From the NCBI GenBank assembly GCA_030666075.1, contig DAOUYN010000030.1, forward strand, positions 1 through 7,935: 7,935 bases of DNA, given 5' to 3'. Made by a program: the position numbers and the translations under genes. The notes under the pieces are model-generated. The model made no database searches, had not been told where the DNA came from, and saw only the letters and a list, made by a program, of their open reading frames with translations. The DNA is from Actinomycetes bacterium (lineage in GTDB: Bacteria > Actinomycetota > Aquicultoria > CAJVYJ01 > JAUVQD01). Position 1 is the stretch's first letter; each line of letters starts with the position of its first letter. Below, piece after piece: positions 1-6,258 of this stretch.

Positions 1-1071
1 GACAGCGACGCACCATGCGAACAGTGCCGCGAGGTCGGGCAGGACCTCTGCCCAGCCCGCCCCGTACGAATTGACATTGACGATCGCGCTGACCAAGCCG
101 TACGACGGCAAGGCTCTCACCCATATCGACGCTGTTCCCGGGAAGAGAACCGCAAATGCCGGGATGGCCAGCGGGATGATAAAGAGCATGCTATAGAAGA
201 TCATACCGATGAAATCCTTGCCGGAGGACCCGGCTATCAGGCCGACCCCGGTCACCAGCACTGCCCCTAACAATATCGCGGTCAAGGTGATCAAAGGCGC
301 CTGGGACAATGAACCGATCAACAACATCAAGAGCGCTGCCTCCGTAAAGGCCAGCAGCGTTCCGACGATCCCCTTGGCCATCAGAAAATCGCTGATCTTG
401 GCCGGAGTCACCATGACGGCCGTGACTGTGCGGGCTTTGATCTCCGCGGCCACCAGCGTACCCAGCGCGAATGTTTCCATTATAAGGATCAGAAAAGCGT
501 AGAGCGGGCGCATCCTTTCCCTTAGCGCCACTTGATCGCCGGCCCTATCTTCGCCCAGGACGATCAGGTCTTCATTGAGCGGGGTCACTGGTAGGTTACT
601 CCCGCCCACAGTGAATGCCAGCTCTTTGACCATGCTCGACATGGCTTTGCGGATCTCGGGCGGCACATTCCCGTCAACGTAGACCTTGACGGTCGTCGGC
701 TCCCCGGCCTGCATTGATATCAAGAAATCGGCGGGGAAATCAAGACCGATGTCGATCTTCGCGTCGCCCTCGCGCCGCCCATCTTTCAGGCCCAGACCCT
801 TTTTCAGAGCCGCCGAAGATTTATATTTCTCGATTGCGAGGCCCGAATCATCATCTTGCGTCATTTGATCGAAAGCCGCATCAAGACCTGTCTGATGGAC
901 ACCGATCGCCAGCGTCTCGTTGACATCGGCGGGCAGTAGCCAAAAAAGCGCCACGTAGGCCACTATGCCGACGCCGGTCATGATGGCAAAGAACCGGTCG
1001 CGGGTATATTCTTTTATGTCTTTGCGGACGATGGCTGAGATTATCGCAGCCCGGCCGACCCGCCGGCTCAT
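1..1071 (-). CDS. ABC-2 type exporter permease (partial, C-terminus beyond window)
   Basis: Membrane subunit of an ABC-2 exporter, partner of the ATPase encoded just upstream; the substrate is unknown. The frame is open for 357 codons from the ATG at 1071 to the window edge, so the 3' end is missing. Residues 1-26 are basic and cytoplasmic (RKDIKEYTRDR), and TM1 is about 27-47. A roughly 140-residue soluble loop (48-188) follows, probably extracytoplasmic, as in the NatB/YhaP-like ABC2_membrane_3 architecture. Hydrophobic segments then lie at about 189-209, 232-254, 259-281 and 288-310. The segment at 210-235 (EIKARTVTAVMVTPAKISDFLMAKG) resembles the conserved cytoplasmic coupling region of ABC-2 permeases. 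The start codon overlaps the ATPase stop as ATGA, and a GAGGG lies 8 nt upstream, so translation is probably coupled. Family assignment is firm; the role (drug, lipid or peptide export) is open. Confidence 0.9.
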   Translation of the reverse strand, partial: MSRRVGRAAIISAIVRKDIKEYTRDRFFAIMTGVGIVAYVALFWLLPADVNETLAIGVHQTGLDAAFDQMTQDDDSGLAIEKYKSSAALKKGLGLKDGRREGDAKIDIGLDFPADFLISMQAGEPTTVKVYVDGNVPPEIRKAMSSMVKELAFTVGGSNLPVTPLNEDLIVLGEDRAGDQVALRERMRPLYAFLILIMETFALGTLVAAEIKARTVTAVMVTPAKISDFLMAKGIVGTLLAFTEAALLMLLIGSLSQAPLITLTAILLGAVLVTGVGLIAGSSGKDFIGMIFYSMLFIIPLAIPAFAVLFPGTASIWVRALPSYGLVSAIVNVNSYGAGWAEVLPDLAALFAWCVAV

Positions 1072-1931
1072 GTGTGCAGCCCTCTCCCGGTCAGCTCAAT
1101 AAAGATCGTCTCCAGGGTGGCCTCTTCGGTATGGATCGTCATCAACCCTTGCGCCCCGACAGCGGTCTTGAGGCGATCGCCGGCGCCGCTTTCGTCAAGC
1201 TCCACGACCTCTTCCCTCACCTGACCGTCCTCCTTGATGCGCATCCGGACCGAGCGTTTTCCGTGCGAGAGCTTAAGGTTGTCCGGCGTATCGAGGGCGA
1301 CCATCTTGCCCTCATTTATGAATGCGACCCGGTCGGAAAGCTGGTCGGCCTCGACCATATCATGGGTCGTCAACAGGACGGCCGCCCCTCGCGCCGCTTC
1401 CGTCTTGATCAGGTCGCGGATGGCCAAGGCCGAAGCGGGATCCAGCCCGTCGGTCGGTTCGTCAAGAAAAAGTACTTTGGGTGTATTAATGAGCGTACGG
1501 GCGATCATCAGACGCTGGCGCATACCTTTTGAAAAGTCTTTCGGACGATCGTCGGCCCGATCGGCCAGATCGACGCGGCGCAATAGTTCTGTGGTATCCA
1601 CGTTCTTTAAGCCGAACAAGTCGGCGAAAAAGGCGAGATTTTCACGGGCGGACATATTTAGATAAAGGTTCTTCTCCTCGAAGCAGACCCCGATCTCTCC
1701 TTGCACGGCCGTCCGCTCGCGGGTGATGTCTTGCCCTAGGATCTCTATACTCCCGGATTGCGGCGGCATCTGTCCGGTCAGCATCTTGATAGTCGTCGAC
1801 TTCCCGGCCCCATTCGGGCCTAGAAACCCCAGGATCTCGCCGGGGGCGACCGAAAAGCTGATATCGTCGACCGCCTTCTGCTCCTTATAAGAGTAGCTGA
1901 TGTTCTTGACGTCAATAGCCGGTCCGGTCAT
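1068..1931 (-). CDS. ABC-2 exporter ATP-binding protein
   Basis: Cytoplasmic ATPase that should power export through the adjacent permease. It is 287 aa and has all the nucleotide-binding motifs: Walker A GPNGAGKST (38-46), signature SKGMRQR (134-140), Walker B VLFLDEP (153-159), D-loop GLD (162-164) and switch His190. The usual Q-loop glutamine appears to be Glu (IGVCFEEKNLY, about 80-90), a variant found in some ABC-2 exporter ATPases. A C-terminal extension of about 80 residues ends in TLETIFIELTGRG, typical of DrrA/CcmA-like ATPases. The ATG at 1931 is chosen because GGGAGGG sits 7 nt upstream. The alternative start at 1961 is a TTG without such a site and would add 10 unlike residues. 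The start overlaps the repressor stop (ATGA) and the stop overlaps the permease start (ATGA), so the three genes form one coupled operon. Substrate cannot be read from this subunit. Confidence 0.95.
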   Translation of the reverse strand: MTGPAIDVKNISYSYKEQKAVDDISFSVAPGEILGFLGPNGAGKSTTIKMLTGQMPPQSGSIEILGQDITRERTAVQGEIGVCFEEKNLYLNMSARENLAFFADLFGLKNVDTTELLRRVDLADRADDRPKDFSKGMRQRLMIARTLINTPKVLFLDEPTDGLDPASALAIRDLIKTEAARGAAVLLTTHDMVEADQLSDRVAFINEGKMVALDTPDNLKLSHGKRSVRMRIKEDGQVREEVVELDESGAGDRLKTAVGAQGLMTIHTEEATLETIFIELTGRGLHT

Positions 1932-2434
1932 ATCCGGTCCCTCCCCTTCTCTTCTTCCCAACCCCTTGCCAGCTCCACGAAAGCGGCGGCGAAGAACCCA
2001 TGTACATCACGCATCTCTTCCAGCTCATGGATGGCTTTAGTGGACAAGCCCTCGATCTTCAATGCCCCGTCTGCCATCTCCTTGACCTGGGTCAAATGGC
2101 GCATCCGCCCCGCGATCATGTCACTCCAAACACCTTGCTTGATACGGAAGAAAGTCTCCCGCGAACCCCTGACATGAAAACGCTCGATGAAGCCGATCTG
2201 CCCCAGGACCCTGGTGGCCCCGCTGATAGCGCCCTTGCTGGCCCCGAGCGGCTCCCTTAGTTGACTGGTCGACAGGCCCGGCTCCGGCGCGATCAACAAA
2301 AGCGCCAAGACCCGGCCGTACATCCTGGTCGACCCGCTCTGAGCAAAATAAGCGCCGAAGTCCTCGATGAAGTTATGAGCATCATCCCCCAGGTCCGGCA
2401 AGGTCGCGCCTGCTTCGTCGTTATCCATGAGCAT
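1928..2434 (-). CDS. GbsR/MarR-type winged-helix transcriptional repressor
   Basis: DNA-binding regulator of 168 aa, the first gene of the exporter operon. Residues about 20-45 (HNFIEDFGAYFAQSGSTRMYGR) and the following segment LALLLI...LSTSQLREPLGASKGAISGATRVLGQIGFIERF match the GbsR branch of the MarR superfamily: an N-terminal dimer helix, a winged HTH with SKGAIS in the recognition region, and a wing at RGSRETFF. The C-terminal part (about 110-168) is helical and probably completes the dimer interface. The ATG at 2434 is preceded by AAGGA with a 5-nt gap; the ATG at 2428 would have an 11-nt gap and is less likely. Its stop overlaps the ATPase start. An 18-bp near-palindrome 23 bp upstream of the start is the likely operator, implying autoregulation together with the exporter. 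The inducing ligand is unknown. Confidence in the family is high, moderate for the GbsR branch. Confidence 0.9.
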   Translation of the reverse strand: MLMDNDEAGATLPDLGDDAHNFIEDFGAYFAQSGSTRMYGRVLALLLIAPEPGLSTSQLREPLGASKGAISGATRVLGQIGFIERFHVRGSRETFFRIKQGVWSDMIAGRMRHLTQVKEMADGALKIEGLSTKAIHELEEMRDVHGFFAAAFVELARGWEEEKGRDRI

Positions 2435-2456
2435 CGTTGTCCTTTTCCTTCATTAC

Positions 2457-2474
2457 GTTCACTAACTACTGAAC
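2457..2474. promoter_or_regulatory. Candidate repressor operator (18-bp near-palindrome)
   Basis: GTTCACTAACTACTGAAC has perfect 5-bp arms (GTTCA/TGAAC) and matches at 7 of 9 dyad positions. It lies between the proposed -10 box and the start codon of the GbsR/MarR-type gene, near the predicted transcription start, where a bound dimer would block transcription. Assignment to the neighbouring repressor is inferred from position and size, which suit MarR-superfamily dimers. Confidence 0.55.
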
Positions 2475-2481
2475 TTTATGA

Positions 2482-2510
2482 AGTGTAGCTCTCTTTTTGG
2501 AAGGACGCAA
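2482..2510 (-). promoter_or_regulatory. Sigma-A-like promoter of the repressor-exporter operon
   Basis: Read on the minus strand, TTGCGT (2510-2505) is followed by a 17-bp spacer and TACACT (2487-2482). The -10 matches the consensus at 4 of 6 positions and the -35 at 3 of 6. The predicted start of transcription falls just before or at the edge of the 18-bp palindrome, giving a leader of about 40 nt before the ATG at 2434. Moderate-strength prediction from spacing and context only. Confidence 0.45.
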
Positions 2511-2554
2511 GCATTATGCAGGCATTAATATACTATTGGATCATTCAGGGTTTT

Positions 2555-2588
2555 GGGGCGCCTGGCCCCTATTCGGGGGCGCGCCAGG
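2555..2588 (-). terminator. GC-rich hairpin at the end of the typA-membrane protein unit
   Basis: A bulged 9-bp stem spans the stop codon of the membrane protein gene: CCTGGCCCC (2561-2569) pairs with GGGGC (2576-2580) and CAGG (2585-2588) around the loop TATTCG. An alternative GGGGC/GCCCC hairpin uses 2555-2569. No T-run follows on the minus strand, so this is not a canonical intrinsic terminator. It may be a U-less terminator or an mRNA 3'-end stabiliser. Confidence 0.3.
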
Positions 2589-3408
2589 AGCTCATGAGGT
2601 CCAGGCCCAGACCGATCACGGCCATGATAACGCCTGAAATGAGTAGCCACCAGGTCTGACTGACGAGACCGGCGGAAAAAGAATCATAGATGCTTTCGAC
2701 GATGATCTCCAGGTTGCCGCTGATGCCCGCCATGACCGGGCCGCGAAAGACTTTGACCAGGAGGATGCCGATGAGGCTGGCGATAGCCAGGGAGACCCCG
2801 GCCGTCCGCAACGCATATGAACGCCGCCCGATCCCTGCCGCCCAGATGATCCAGATCAAGATCCCTATAGCGGCCAGCCCGGCGATCGGCCCGAGCCAGA
2901 TAAAAACGGTACCGAACGTGTTTATCGAGGGGACTTCGCCCTTCTTTAGCAAGACGACCTTGTCCGGCACGGCGCGCACGACTTTCTTGACCTCGGAGTC
3001 GAGCCCGGGTATCTCTTTGACAACGCTCTTAACAGGCCCCGTCACTGAAGATATATCGAGTCCCACGGCCTGCGGGTCAGACGAAGTCATCGCTTGATGT
3101 ATCTGCTGGGCGAGCTCTTCTATCGCCGGCTTGATTATCTGGCTGTCTAAGAGCGAAGCCAGGGTGGATTCCAGAAAACCCTCAAAGACTTCCTTAGCGG
3201 CCGGAAAATCCTCGAAGGCAGTCTCGACGACCTCGTCGGCAATGGCTGTGCGGACCTTTTTGGTTCCGATGATCTCAACGGTCCGTTCGACGAACCGGTC
3301 TTCGTCAAAGATATCGCGCTGCATCCATAGCCCAAAATCGGCCAACAATAGCAAGACGGCGGCGGCGATGGACAACCAGATTGTAGCCCGTGGCGACATT
3401 CCATTCAT
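2569..3408 (-). CDS. Integral membrane protein of unknown function, downstream of typA
   Basis: A protein of 279 aa from the ATG at 3408; a GTG at 3414 or an ATG at 3399 are possible, and none has a clear ribosome binding site. TM1 is at about 10-28 (IWLSIAAAVLLLLADFGLW). It is followed by about 135 mostly helical, charged residues, probably outside the cell, that open with DIFDEDRFVERTVEIIGTKKVRTAIADEVVE. Three hydrophobic helices follow at about 166-191, 204-221 and 253-273. One N-terminal anchor, a long extracytoplasmic helical domain opening with an FD..RFV..T motif, and a C-terminal helix bundle is an arrangement I associate with poorly characterised actinobacterial integral membrane proteins. 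I know of no catalytic motif in it. It begins 48 bp after the typA stop in the same direction with no promoter seen between them, so co-transcription is likely. Function unknown. Confidence 0.85.
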   Translation of the reverse strand: MNGMSPRATIWLSIAAAVLLLLADFGLWMQRDIFDEDRFVERTVEIIGTKKVRTAIADEVVETAFEDFPAAKEVFEGFLESTLASLLDSQIIKPAIEELAQQIHQAMTSSDPQAVGLDISSVTGPVKSVVKEIPGLDSEVKKVVRAVPDKVVLLKKGEVPSINTFGTVFIWLGPIAGLAAIGILIWIIWAAGIGRRSYALRTAGVSLAIASLIGILLVKVFRGPVMAGISGNLEIIVESIYDSFSAGLVSQTWWLLISGVIMAVIGLGLDLMSSWRAPE

Positions 3409-3456
3409 GCGCACTGATATACCCGAGAGCCGAGGTTTTATACAGGCGGGACGAGT

Positions 3457-5268
3457 TTAACGGGCAGCGCGGGTGCGCTCGCCGGCGCGCAGAAGCTTCT
3501 TGCGCAAACGCAAGCTTTCGGGAGTGACCTCAAGAAGTTCGTCGTCTTCTAGGAAGTCGAGACTCTGCTCGAGAGTCAGGACGGTCGGCGGGGTCAGAAC
3601 GATGCTGTCATCCGAGCCAAAAGCGCGTACATTGCTCAACTTCTTCTCTTTCGTGACATTGATGCCCAGATCGCTGTCTCGCGAATTGAGCCCGACGATC
3701 ATCCCTTCATACACTTGGGTCTGCGGATTAATAAAAACCGTGCCGCGCCCCTGAGCGTTGTTGAGCCCGTAAGCAACGGCCTTGCCGCTCTCGGAAGAGA
3801 AAAGAGCGCCATTGCGCAACCGCGGCAGCATCGCGCCTTGTCGTTCGTATCTGAGAAAGAGCGAGTTCATCACGGCCGTGCCGCGCGAGAGCGTCAGCAG
3901 ACGACTCCGTAGGCCGAGCAAACCCCGGGTGGCGATCTCAAATATCAGCCGGCTGGAACTATCATTATTATCATCTTGGGACAGCATGATGCCCTTTCGC
4001 TGCCCGACCTCGCTGATGACCGCGCCCGCATACTCGGCGCCGACATCTATCGTCAGCTCCTCGATGGGTTCGTGTACCTTGCCGTCTATCTCCTTAGTGA
4101 TGACCAGAGGCTTGCCGACCTCGAGTTCGAACCCCTCACGCCGGAGTGTTTCAATAAAGACCGACAAGTGAAGCTCGCCGCGTCCTGAGATAACGAAGTC
4201 ACCGGCCTCACCGGGGGCGAATCTTAGGGCCACATTCGTTTCCAACTCTTTCATGATCCGGGCGCGGATCTGGCGGCTGGTCACAAACTGACCCTCACGA
4301 CCGGCGAAAGGCGAGGTATTGGCGGACAGCGAGATCTTCAACGTCGGTTCTTCGATGCTGATGGTCGGCAGGGCCTCAGGAGCCGCCGGATCAGCCAGCG
4401 TCTCCCCTATCTCGGCCTCCCCCGCTCCGGTCAACGAAACGATATCGCCGGCCACAGCCTCATCGGTTTCGACCCTTTTAAGACCTTGACTGACATAGAC
4501 CCTATCGACTCTGGCGGTCTCGGTAGTACCGTCCTTTTTCATCAAGGTCACCGCTGTTCCGGGACCGATCTTCCCGCGCTTGATCCGGCCGACGGCGTGC
4601 TTGCCTTGAAAATCGTCTCGAGTCAATGATGTCACCAACATCTGAAACGGGGCGCTCACATCGGCTTCAGGCGGCGGAACGTGCTCCACTATCCCTTCGA
4701 AGAGAGGGGTAAGGTCGGCCGCCTCCCCGAAGTCGGCGGGCGGTTCGCTCCACGCCTTGCCTTCGCGGCTGACTGCGTAATATATCGGAAACTCCAGTTG
4801 CTCGACGTCGGTGGCCAAATCGAGAAATAGTTCATGAGTCATCTCGATGACCTCGGTTACCCGGGACGCCGGCTTGTCTATTTTATTTATGACGACGATC
4901 GGCTTCAGACCGATCTCCAGAGCCTTTTTCAGAACGAATTTGGTCTGTGGCATCGGCCCTTCCTGGGCATCTACAACCAGGATGGCGCCGTCGGCCATGT
5001 TCAGTGTCCGCTCGACCTCGCCGCCGAAGTCGGCGTGCCCCGGCGTGTCGATGATGTTTATCTTAGTGCCCTTAAAGTTGACGGCCGTGTTCTTAGCGAG
5101 GATGGTGATGCCCCGCTCTTTCTCCTGGTCATTAGAGTCCATCAATAGCGTTTGCGTAAACGCGGCCTCGTTCTGCCGGAAGGTGTTGGCCTGCTTTAAA
5201 AGCCCATCGACCAATGTGGTCTTGCCGTGATCGACGTGGGCGATAATAGCGACATTCCTAAAATCCAT
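3457..5268 (-). CDS. typA: Translational GTPase TypA/BipA
   Basis: Ribosome-associated GTPase of the EF-G/LepA family; in studied bacteria it supports ribosome assembly and growth under cold and stress. Its 603 aa are the usual length. G1 is AHVDHGKT (10-17), the switch I threonine lies in ERGIT (51-55), G3 is DTPGH (74-78) and G4 is NKID (127-130). The G5 region reads YYAVSREG (162-169). A domain II beta barrel follows at about 200-290, then EF-G-like domains ([20 protein letters not shown] near 307-326, [20 protein letters not shown] near 364-383). The TypA-specific C-terminal domain contains [24 protein letters not shown] and [14 protein letters not shown]. The ATG at 5268 gives the canonical N-terminus [16 protein letters not shown]; only a weak AGG lies 8 nt upstream. 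It heads a unit with the downstream membrane protein and is divergent from the TipA-like gene. Identification is essentially certain. Confidence 0.98.
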   Translation of the reverse strand: MDFRNVAIIAHVDHGKTTLVDGLLKQANTFRQNEAAFTQTLLMDSNDQEKERGITILAKNTAVNFKGTKINIIDTPGHADFGGEVERTLNMADGAILVVDAQEGPMPQTKFVLKKALEIGLKPIVVINKIDKPASRVTEVIEMTHELFLDLATDVEQLEFPIYYAVSREGKAWSEPPADFGEAADLTPLFEGIVEHVPPPEADVSAPFQMLVTSLTRDDFQGKHAVGRIKRGKIGPGTAVTLMKKDGTTETARVDRVYVSQGLKRVETDEAVAGDIVSLTGAGEAEIGETLADPAAPEALPTISIEEPTLKISLSANTSPFAGREGQFVTSRQIRARIMKELETNVALRFAPGEAGDFVISGRGELHLSVFIETLRREGFELEVGKPLVITKEIDGKVHEPIEELTIDVGAEYAGAVISEVGQRKGIMLSQDDNNDSSSRLIFEIATRGLLGLRSRLLTLSRGTAVMNSLFLRYERQGAMLPRLRNGALFSSESGKAVAYGLNNAQGRGTVFINPQTQVYEGMIVGLNSRDSDLGINVTKEKKLSNVRAFGSDDSIVLTPPTVLTLEQSLDFLEDDELLEVTPESLRLRKKLLRAGERTRAAR

Positions 5269-5289
5269 ATTCTTTGCCTGTCTCTTTCT

Positions 5290-5337
5290 CGTAAATACTG
5301 CTTACGGGTTCTTCGGTATTGAGCGGGGCAAATGCCC
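5290..5337 (-). promoter_or_regulatory. Structured 5' leader of typA
   Basis: The roughly 80-nt predicted leader of typA can form two small hairpins: CGTAA/TTACG with a 7-nt loop (5290-5306) and GGGC/GCCC with an AAAT-type loop (5326-5337). They match no riboswitch class I know and may be incidental. They are noted because typA genes are often stress- or temperature-responsive. Confidence 0.2.
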
Positions 5338-5354
5338 GGAAAAGAGCCCGGTAC

Positions 5355-5383
5355 TTCATAGCACACGAGCTGCTGCTTGTCTA
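5355..5383 (-). promoter_or_regulatory. Sigma-A-like promoter of typA
   Basis: On the minus strand TAGACA (5383-5378, 5 of 6 matches to the -35 consensus) is followed after exactly 17 bp by TATGAA (5360-5355, 4 of 6). Transcription would start near 5348, about 80 nt before the typA ATG. Its -35 box is 44 bp from the -35 box of the divergent tipA-like promoter, so the two promoters do not overlap. Confidence 0.55.
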
Positions 5384-5427
5384 CTAATTCCCCATCGCGC
5401 GGACAACCCAATCGCACCAAAAAGCTC

Positions 5428-5458
5428 TTGACCCCTACGTAACGTTAGGGTTTAGGAT
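5428..5458 (+). promoter_or_regulatory. MerR-type promoter and operator of the tipA-like gene
   Basis: TTGACC (5428-5433, 5 of 6) and TAGGAT (5453-5458, 4 of 6) are separated by 19 bp instead of 17, the over-long spacer that MerR-family activators compensate by twisting DNA. The spacer CCTACGTAACGTTAGGGTT carries a dyad: CCC and GGG arms around ACGT-A-ACGT. The site lies directly before a MerR-family gene, so ligand-induced autoactivation is strongly suggested. Transcription would begin near 5465, leaving a leader of only about 14 nt. Confidence 0.75.
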
Positions 5459-5465
5459 GGATCGA

Positions 5466-5471
5466 GGAGGG
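5466..5471 (+). promoter_or_regulatory. Ribosome binding site deciding the TipA-like start
   Basis: GGAGGG ends 7 nt before the ATG at 5479 but only 1 nt before the in-frame GTG at 5473. This sets the start at 5479, giving the N-terminus MAYTIKKIADIAGVS. The site sits almost at the predicted 5' end of the mRNA. Confidence 0.7.
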
Positions 5472-5478
5472 TGTGAAG

Positions 5479-6228
5479 ATGGCTTACACAATTAAGAAAA
5501 TCGCTGATATTGCCGGGGTGAGCGTGAGAACTCTCCATCACTATCACCAGGTGGGGCTAGTTGAACCGGACGACGCGTCGCCGGCGGGCTACCGCCTCTA
5601 CACCGAGACCGATCTTGAGCGACTCCAACAAGTACTGTTCTTTAGAGAGCTGGGCTTCTCTCTGACGGAAATAAAAAGCATCCTCGATAGCCCCGACTAT
5701 GATCGATCCGACGCGCTGAGATCACACGGCCAGCTATTGAGAGAGAAGCGCCGGCGCTTGGATGAGCTATTAATCCTGATCGATAAGGCCCTGGAATCGA
5801 CAGAAAGGAACCAAAGCATGGGAAAAGACGAGATGTTTGAGGGCTTCGACGAGACAAAGCTGGAAGAGTATAGAAAGGAGGTGCGGGAAAAATACGACCC
5901 CAAGATCGTAGCGGAATCAGAAAAGCGCACGGGGTCCTATTCGAAAGAGGATTGGCAAGCCGTCAAGGACGAAGCCAGCGAGATCACCGAGCGTATCGCA
6001 TCGACCATGGAGCTTGGCGCGGCTGACCCAAAGACGCAGGCGGCCGTGGGGCAATTCTATAAGCACATCAACGATCGGTTCTACACCTGTACGCCGGAGG
6101 TATTTAGAGGTCTGGGCGAGATGTACGTCCAGGACCAGCGCTTCACGGCTTTTTACGAGCAGATCAAACCCGGACTCGCCCGGTTCATGCTCGAAGCCAT
6201 GCGGATCTACGCCGACTCAATCGCCTGA
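5479..6228 (+). CDS. TipA-like MerR-family regulator with TipAS antibiotic-recognition domain
   Basis: Drug-responsive transcriptional activator of 249 aa, close to the 253 aa of Streptomyces TipAL. Residues 1-70 form the MerR winged HTH (YTIKKIADIAGVSVRTLHHY at 3-22, then GYRLYTETDLERLQQVLFFRELGFSL). About 72-112 is a coiled-coil dimer helix (DRSDALRSHGQLLREKRRRLDELLILIDKALEST). About 114-249 matches the TipAS ligand-binding domain: FDETKLEEYRKEVREKYDP, SYSKEDWQAVKDEASEI, then FYTCTPEVFRGLGEMYVQDQRFTAFYE. The only cysteine, Cys204, lies in the region where TipAL captures thiopeptides covalently. A 19-bp-spaced MerR promoter precedes it, implying autoregulation, and an internal start at codon 114 could make a free TipAS. 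It is divergent from typA. The ligand may be a thiopeptide or another hydrophobic cation, since many TipAS-domain proteins (SkgA/Mta relatives) are not thiopeptide sensors. A precise gene name is therefore withheld. Confidence 0.93.
   Translation: MAYTIKKIADIAGVSVRTLHHYHQVGLVEPDDASPAGYRLYTETDLERLQQVLFFRELGFSLTEIKSILDSPDYDRSDALRSHGQLLREKRRRLDELLILIDKALESTERNQSMGKDEMFEGFDETKLEEYRKEVREKYDPKIVAESEKRTGSYSKEDWQAVKDEASEITERIASTMELGAADPKTQAAVGQFYKHINDRFYTCTPEVFRGLGEMYVQDQRFTAFYEQIKPGLARFMLEAMRIYADSIA
5804..5820 (+). promoter_or_regulatory. Internal ribosome binding site and ATG for a TipAS-like short product
   Basis: AAAGGAA (5804-5810) stands 7 nt before an in-frame ATG (5818, Met114), exactly at the junction between the coiled coil and the TipAS domain. 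Translation from here would give a 136-aa protein ending at 6228, close to the 144 aa of Streptomyces lividans TipAS, which is made by the same device. The site is visible in the sequence; its use is inferred. Confidence 0.5.
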
Positions 6229-6231
6229 GTC
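6214..6231. terminator. Hairpin across the stop codon, convergent gene ends
   Basis: GACTCA-ATCGCC-TGAGTC is a perfect 6-bp stem with a 6-nt loop spanning the TipA-like stop codon. The 30-bp gap to the convergent transferase gene is very GC-rich with overlapping palindromes (GCGGCCGGCCG near 6242-6252). No T-run follows in either direction, so a terminator role is plausible but unproven. Confidence 0.3.
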
Positions 6232-6258
6232 CACCGGGACCGCGGCCGGCCGAAGCTC

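Noticed and set aside
209..502. A 97-codon plus-strand frame near the left end
   Set aside because: It is antisense to the continuous ABC-2 permease frame, which has membrane segments and the coupling motif.
1074..1665. Plus-strand open frames of 152 and 143 codons within the ABC ATPase region
   Set aside because: They are antisense shadows of an ATPase with complete motifs; composition is Arg/Ser-rich and not protein-like.
5196..5420. A 74-codon minus-strand frame upstream of and overlapping the typA start
   Set aside because: It runs into typA out of frame, covers the predicted typA promoter, and has no ribosome binding site or recognisable domain.
5355..5458. Joint control of typA by the TipA-like operator
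   Set aside because: The typA promoter boxes (5355-5383) are 44 bp away from the MerR-type boxes (5428-5458) and have normal 17-bp spacing, so direct activation of typA by the same bound dimer is not supported.
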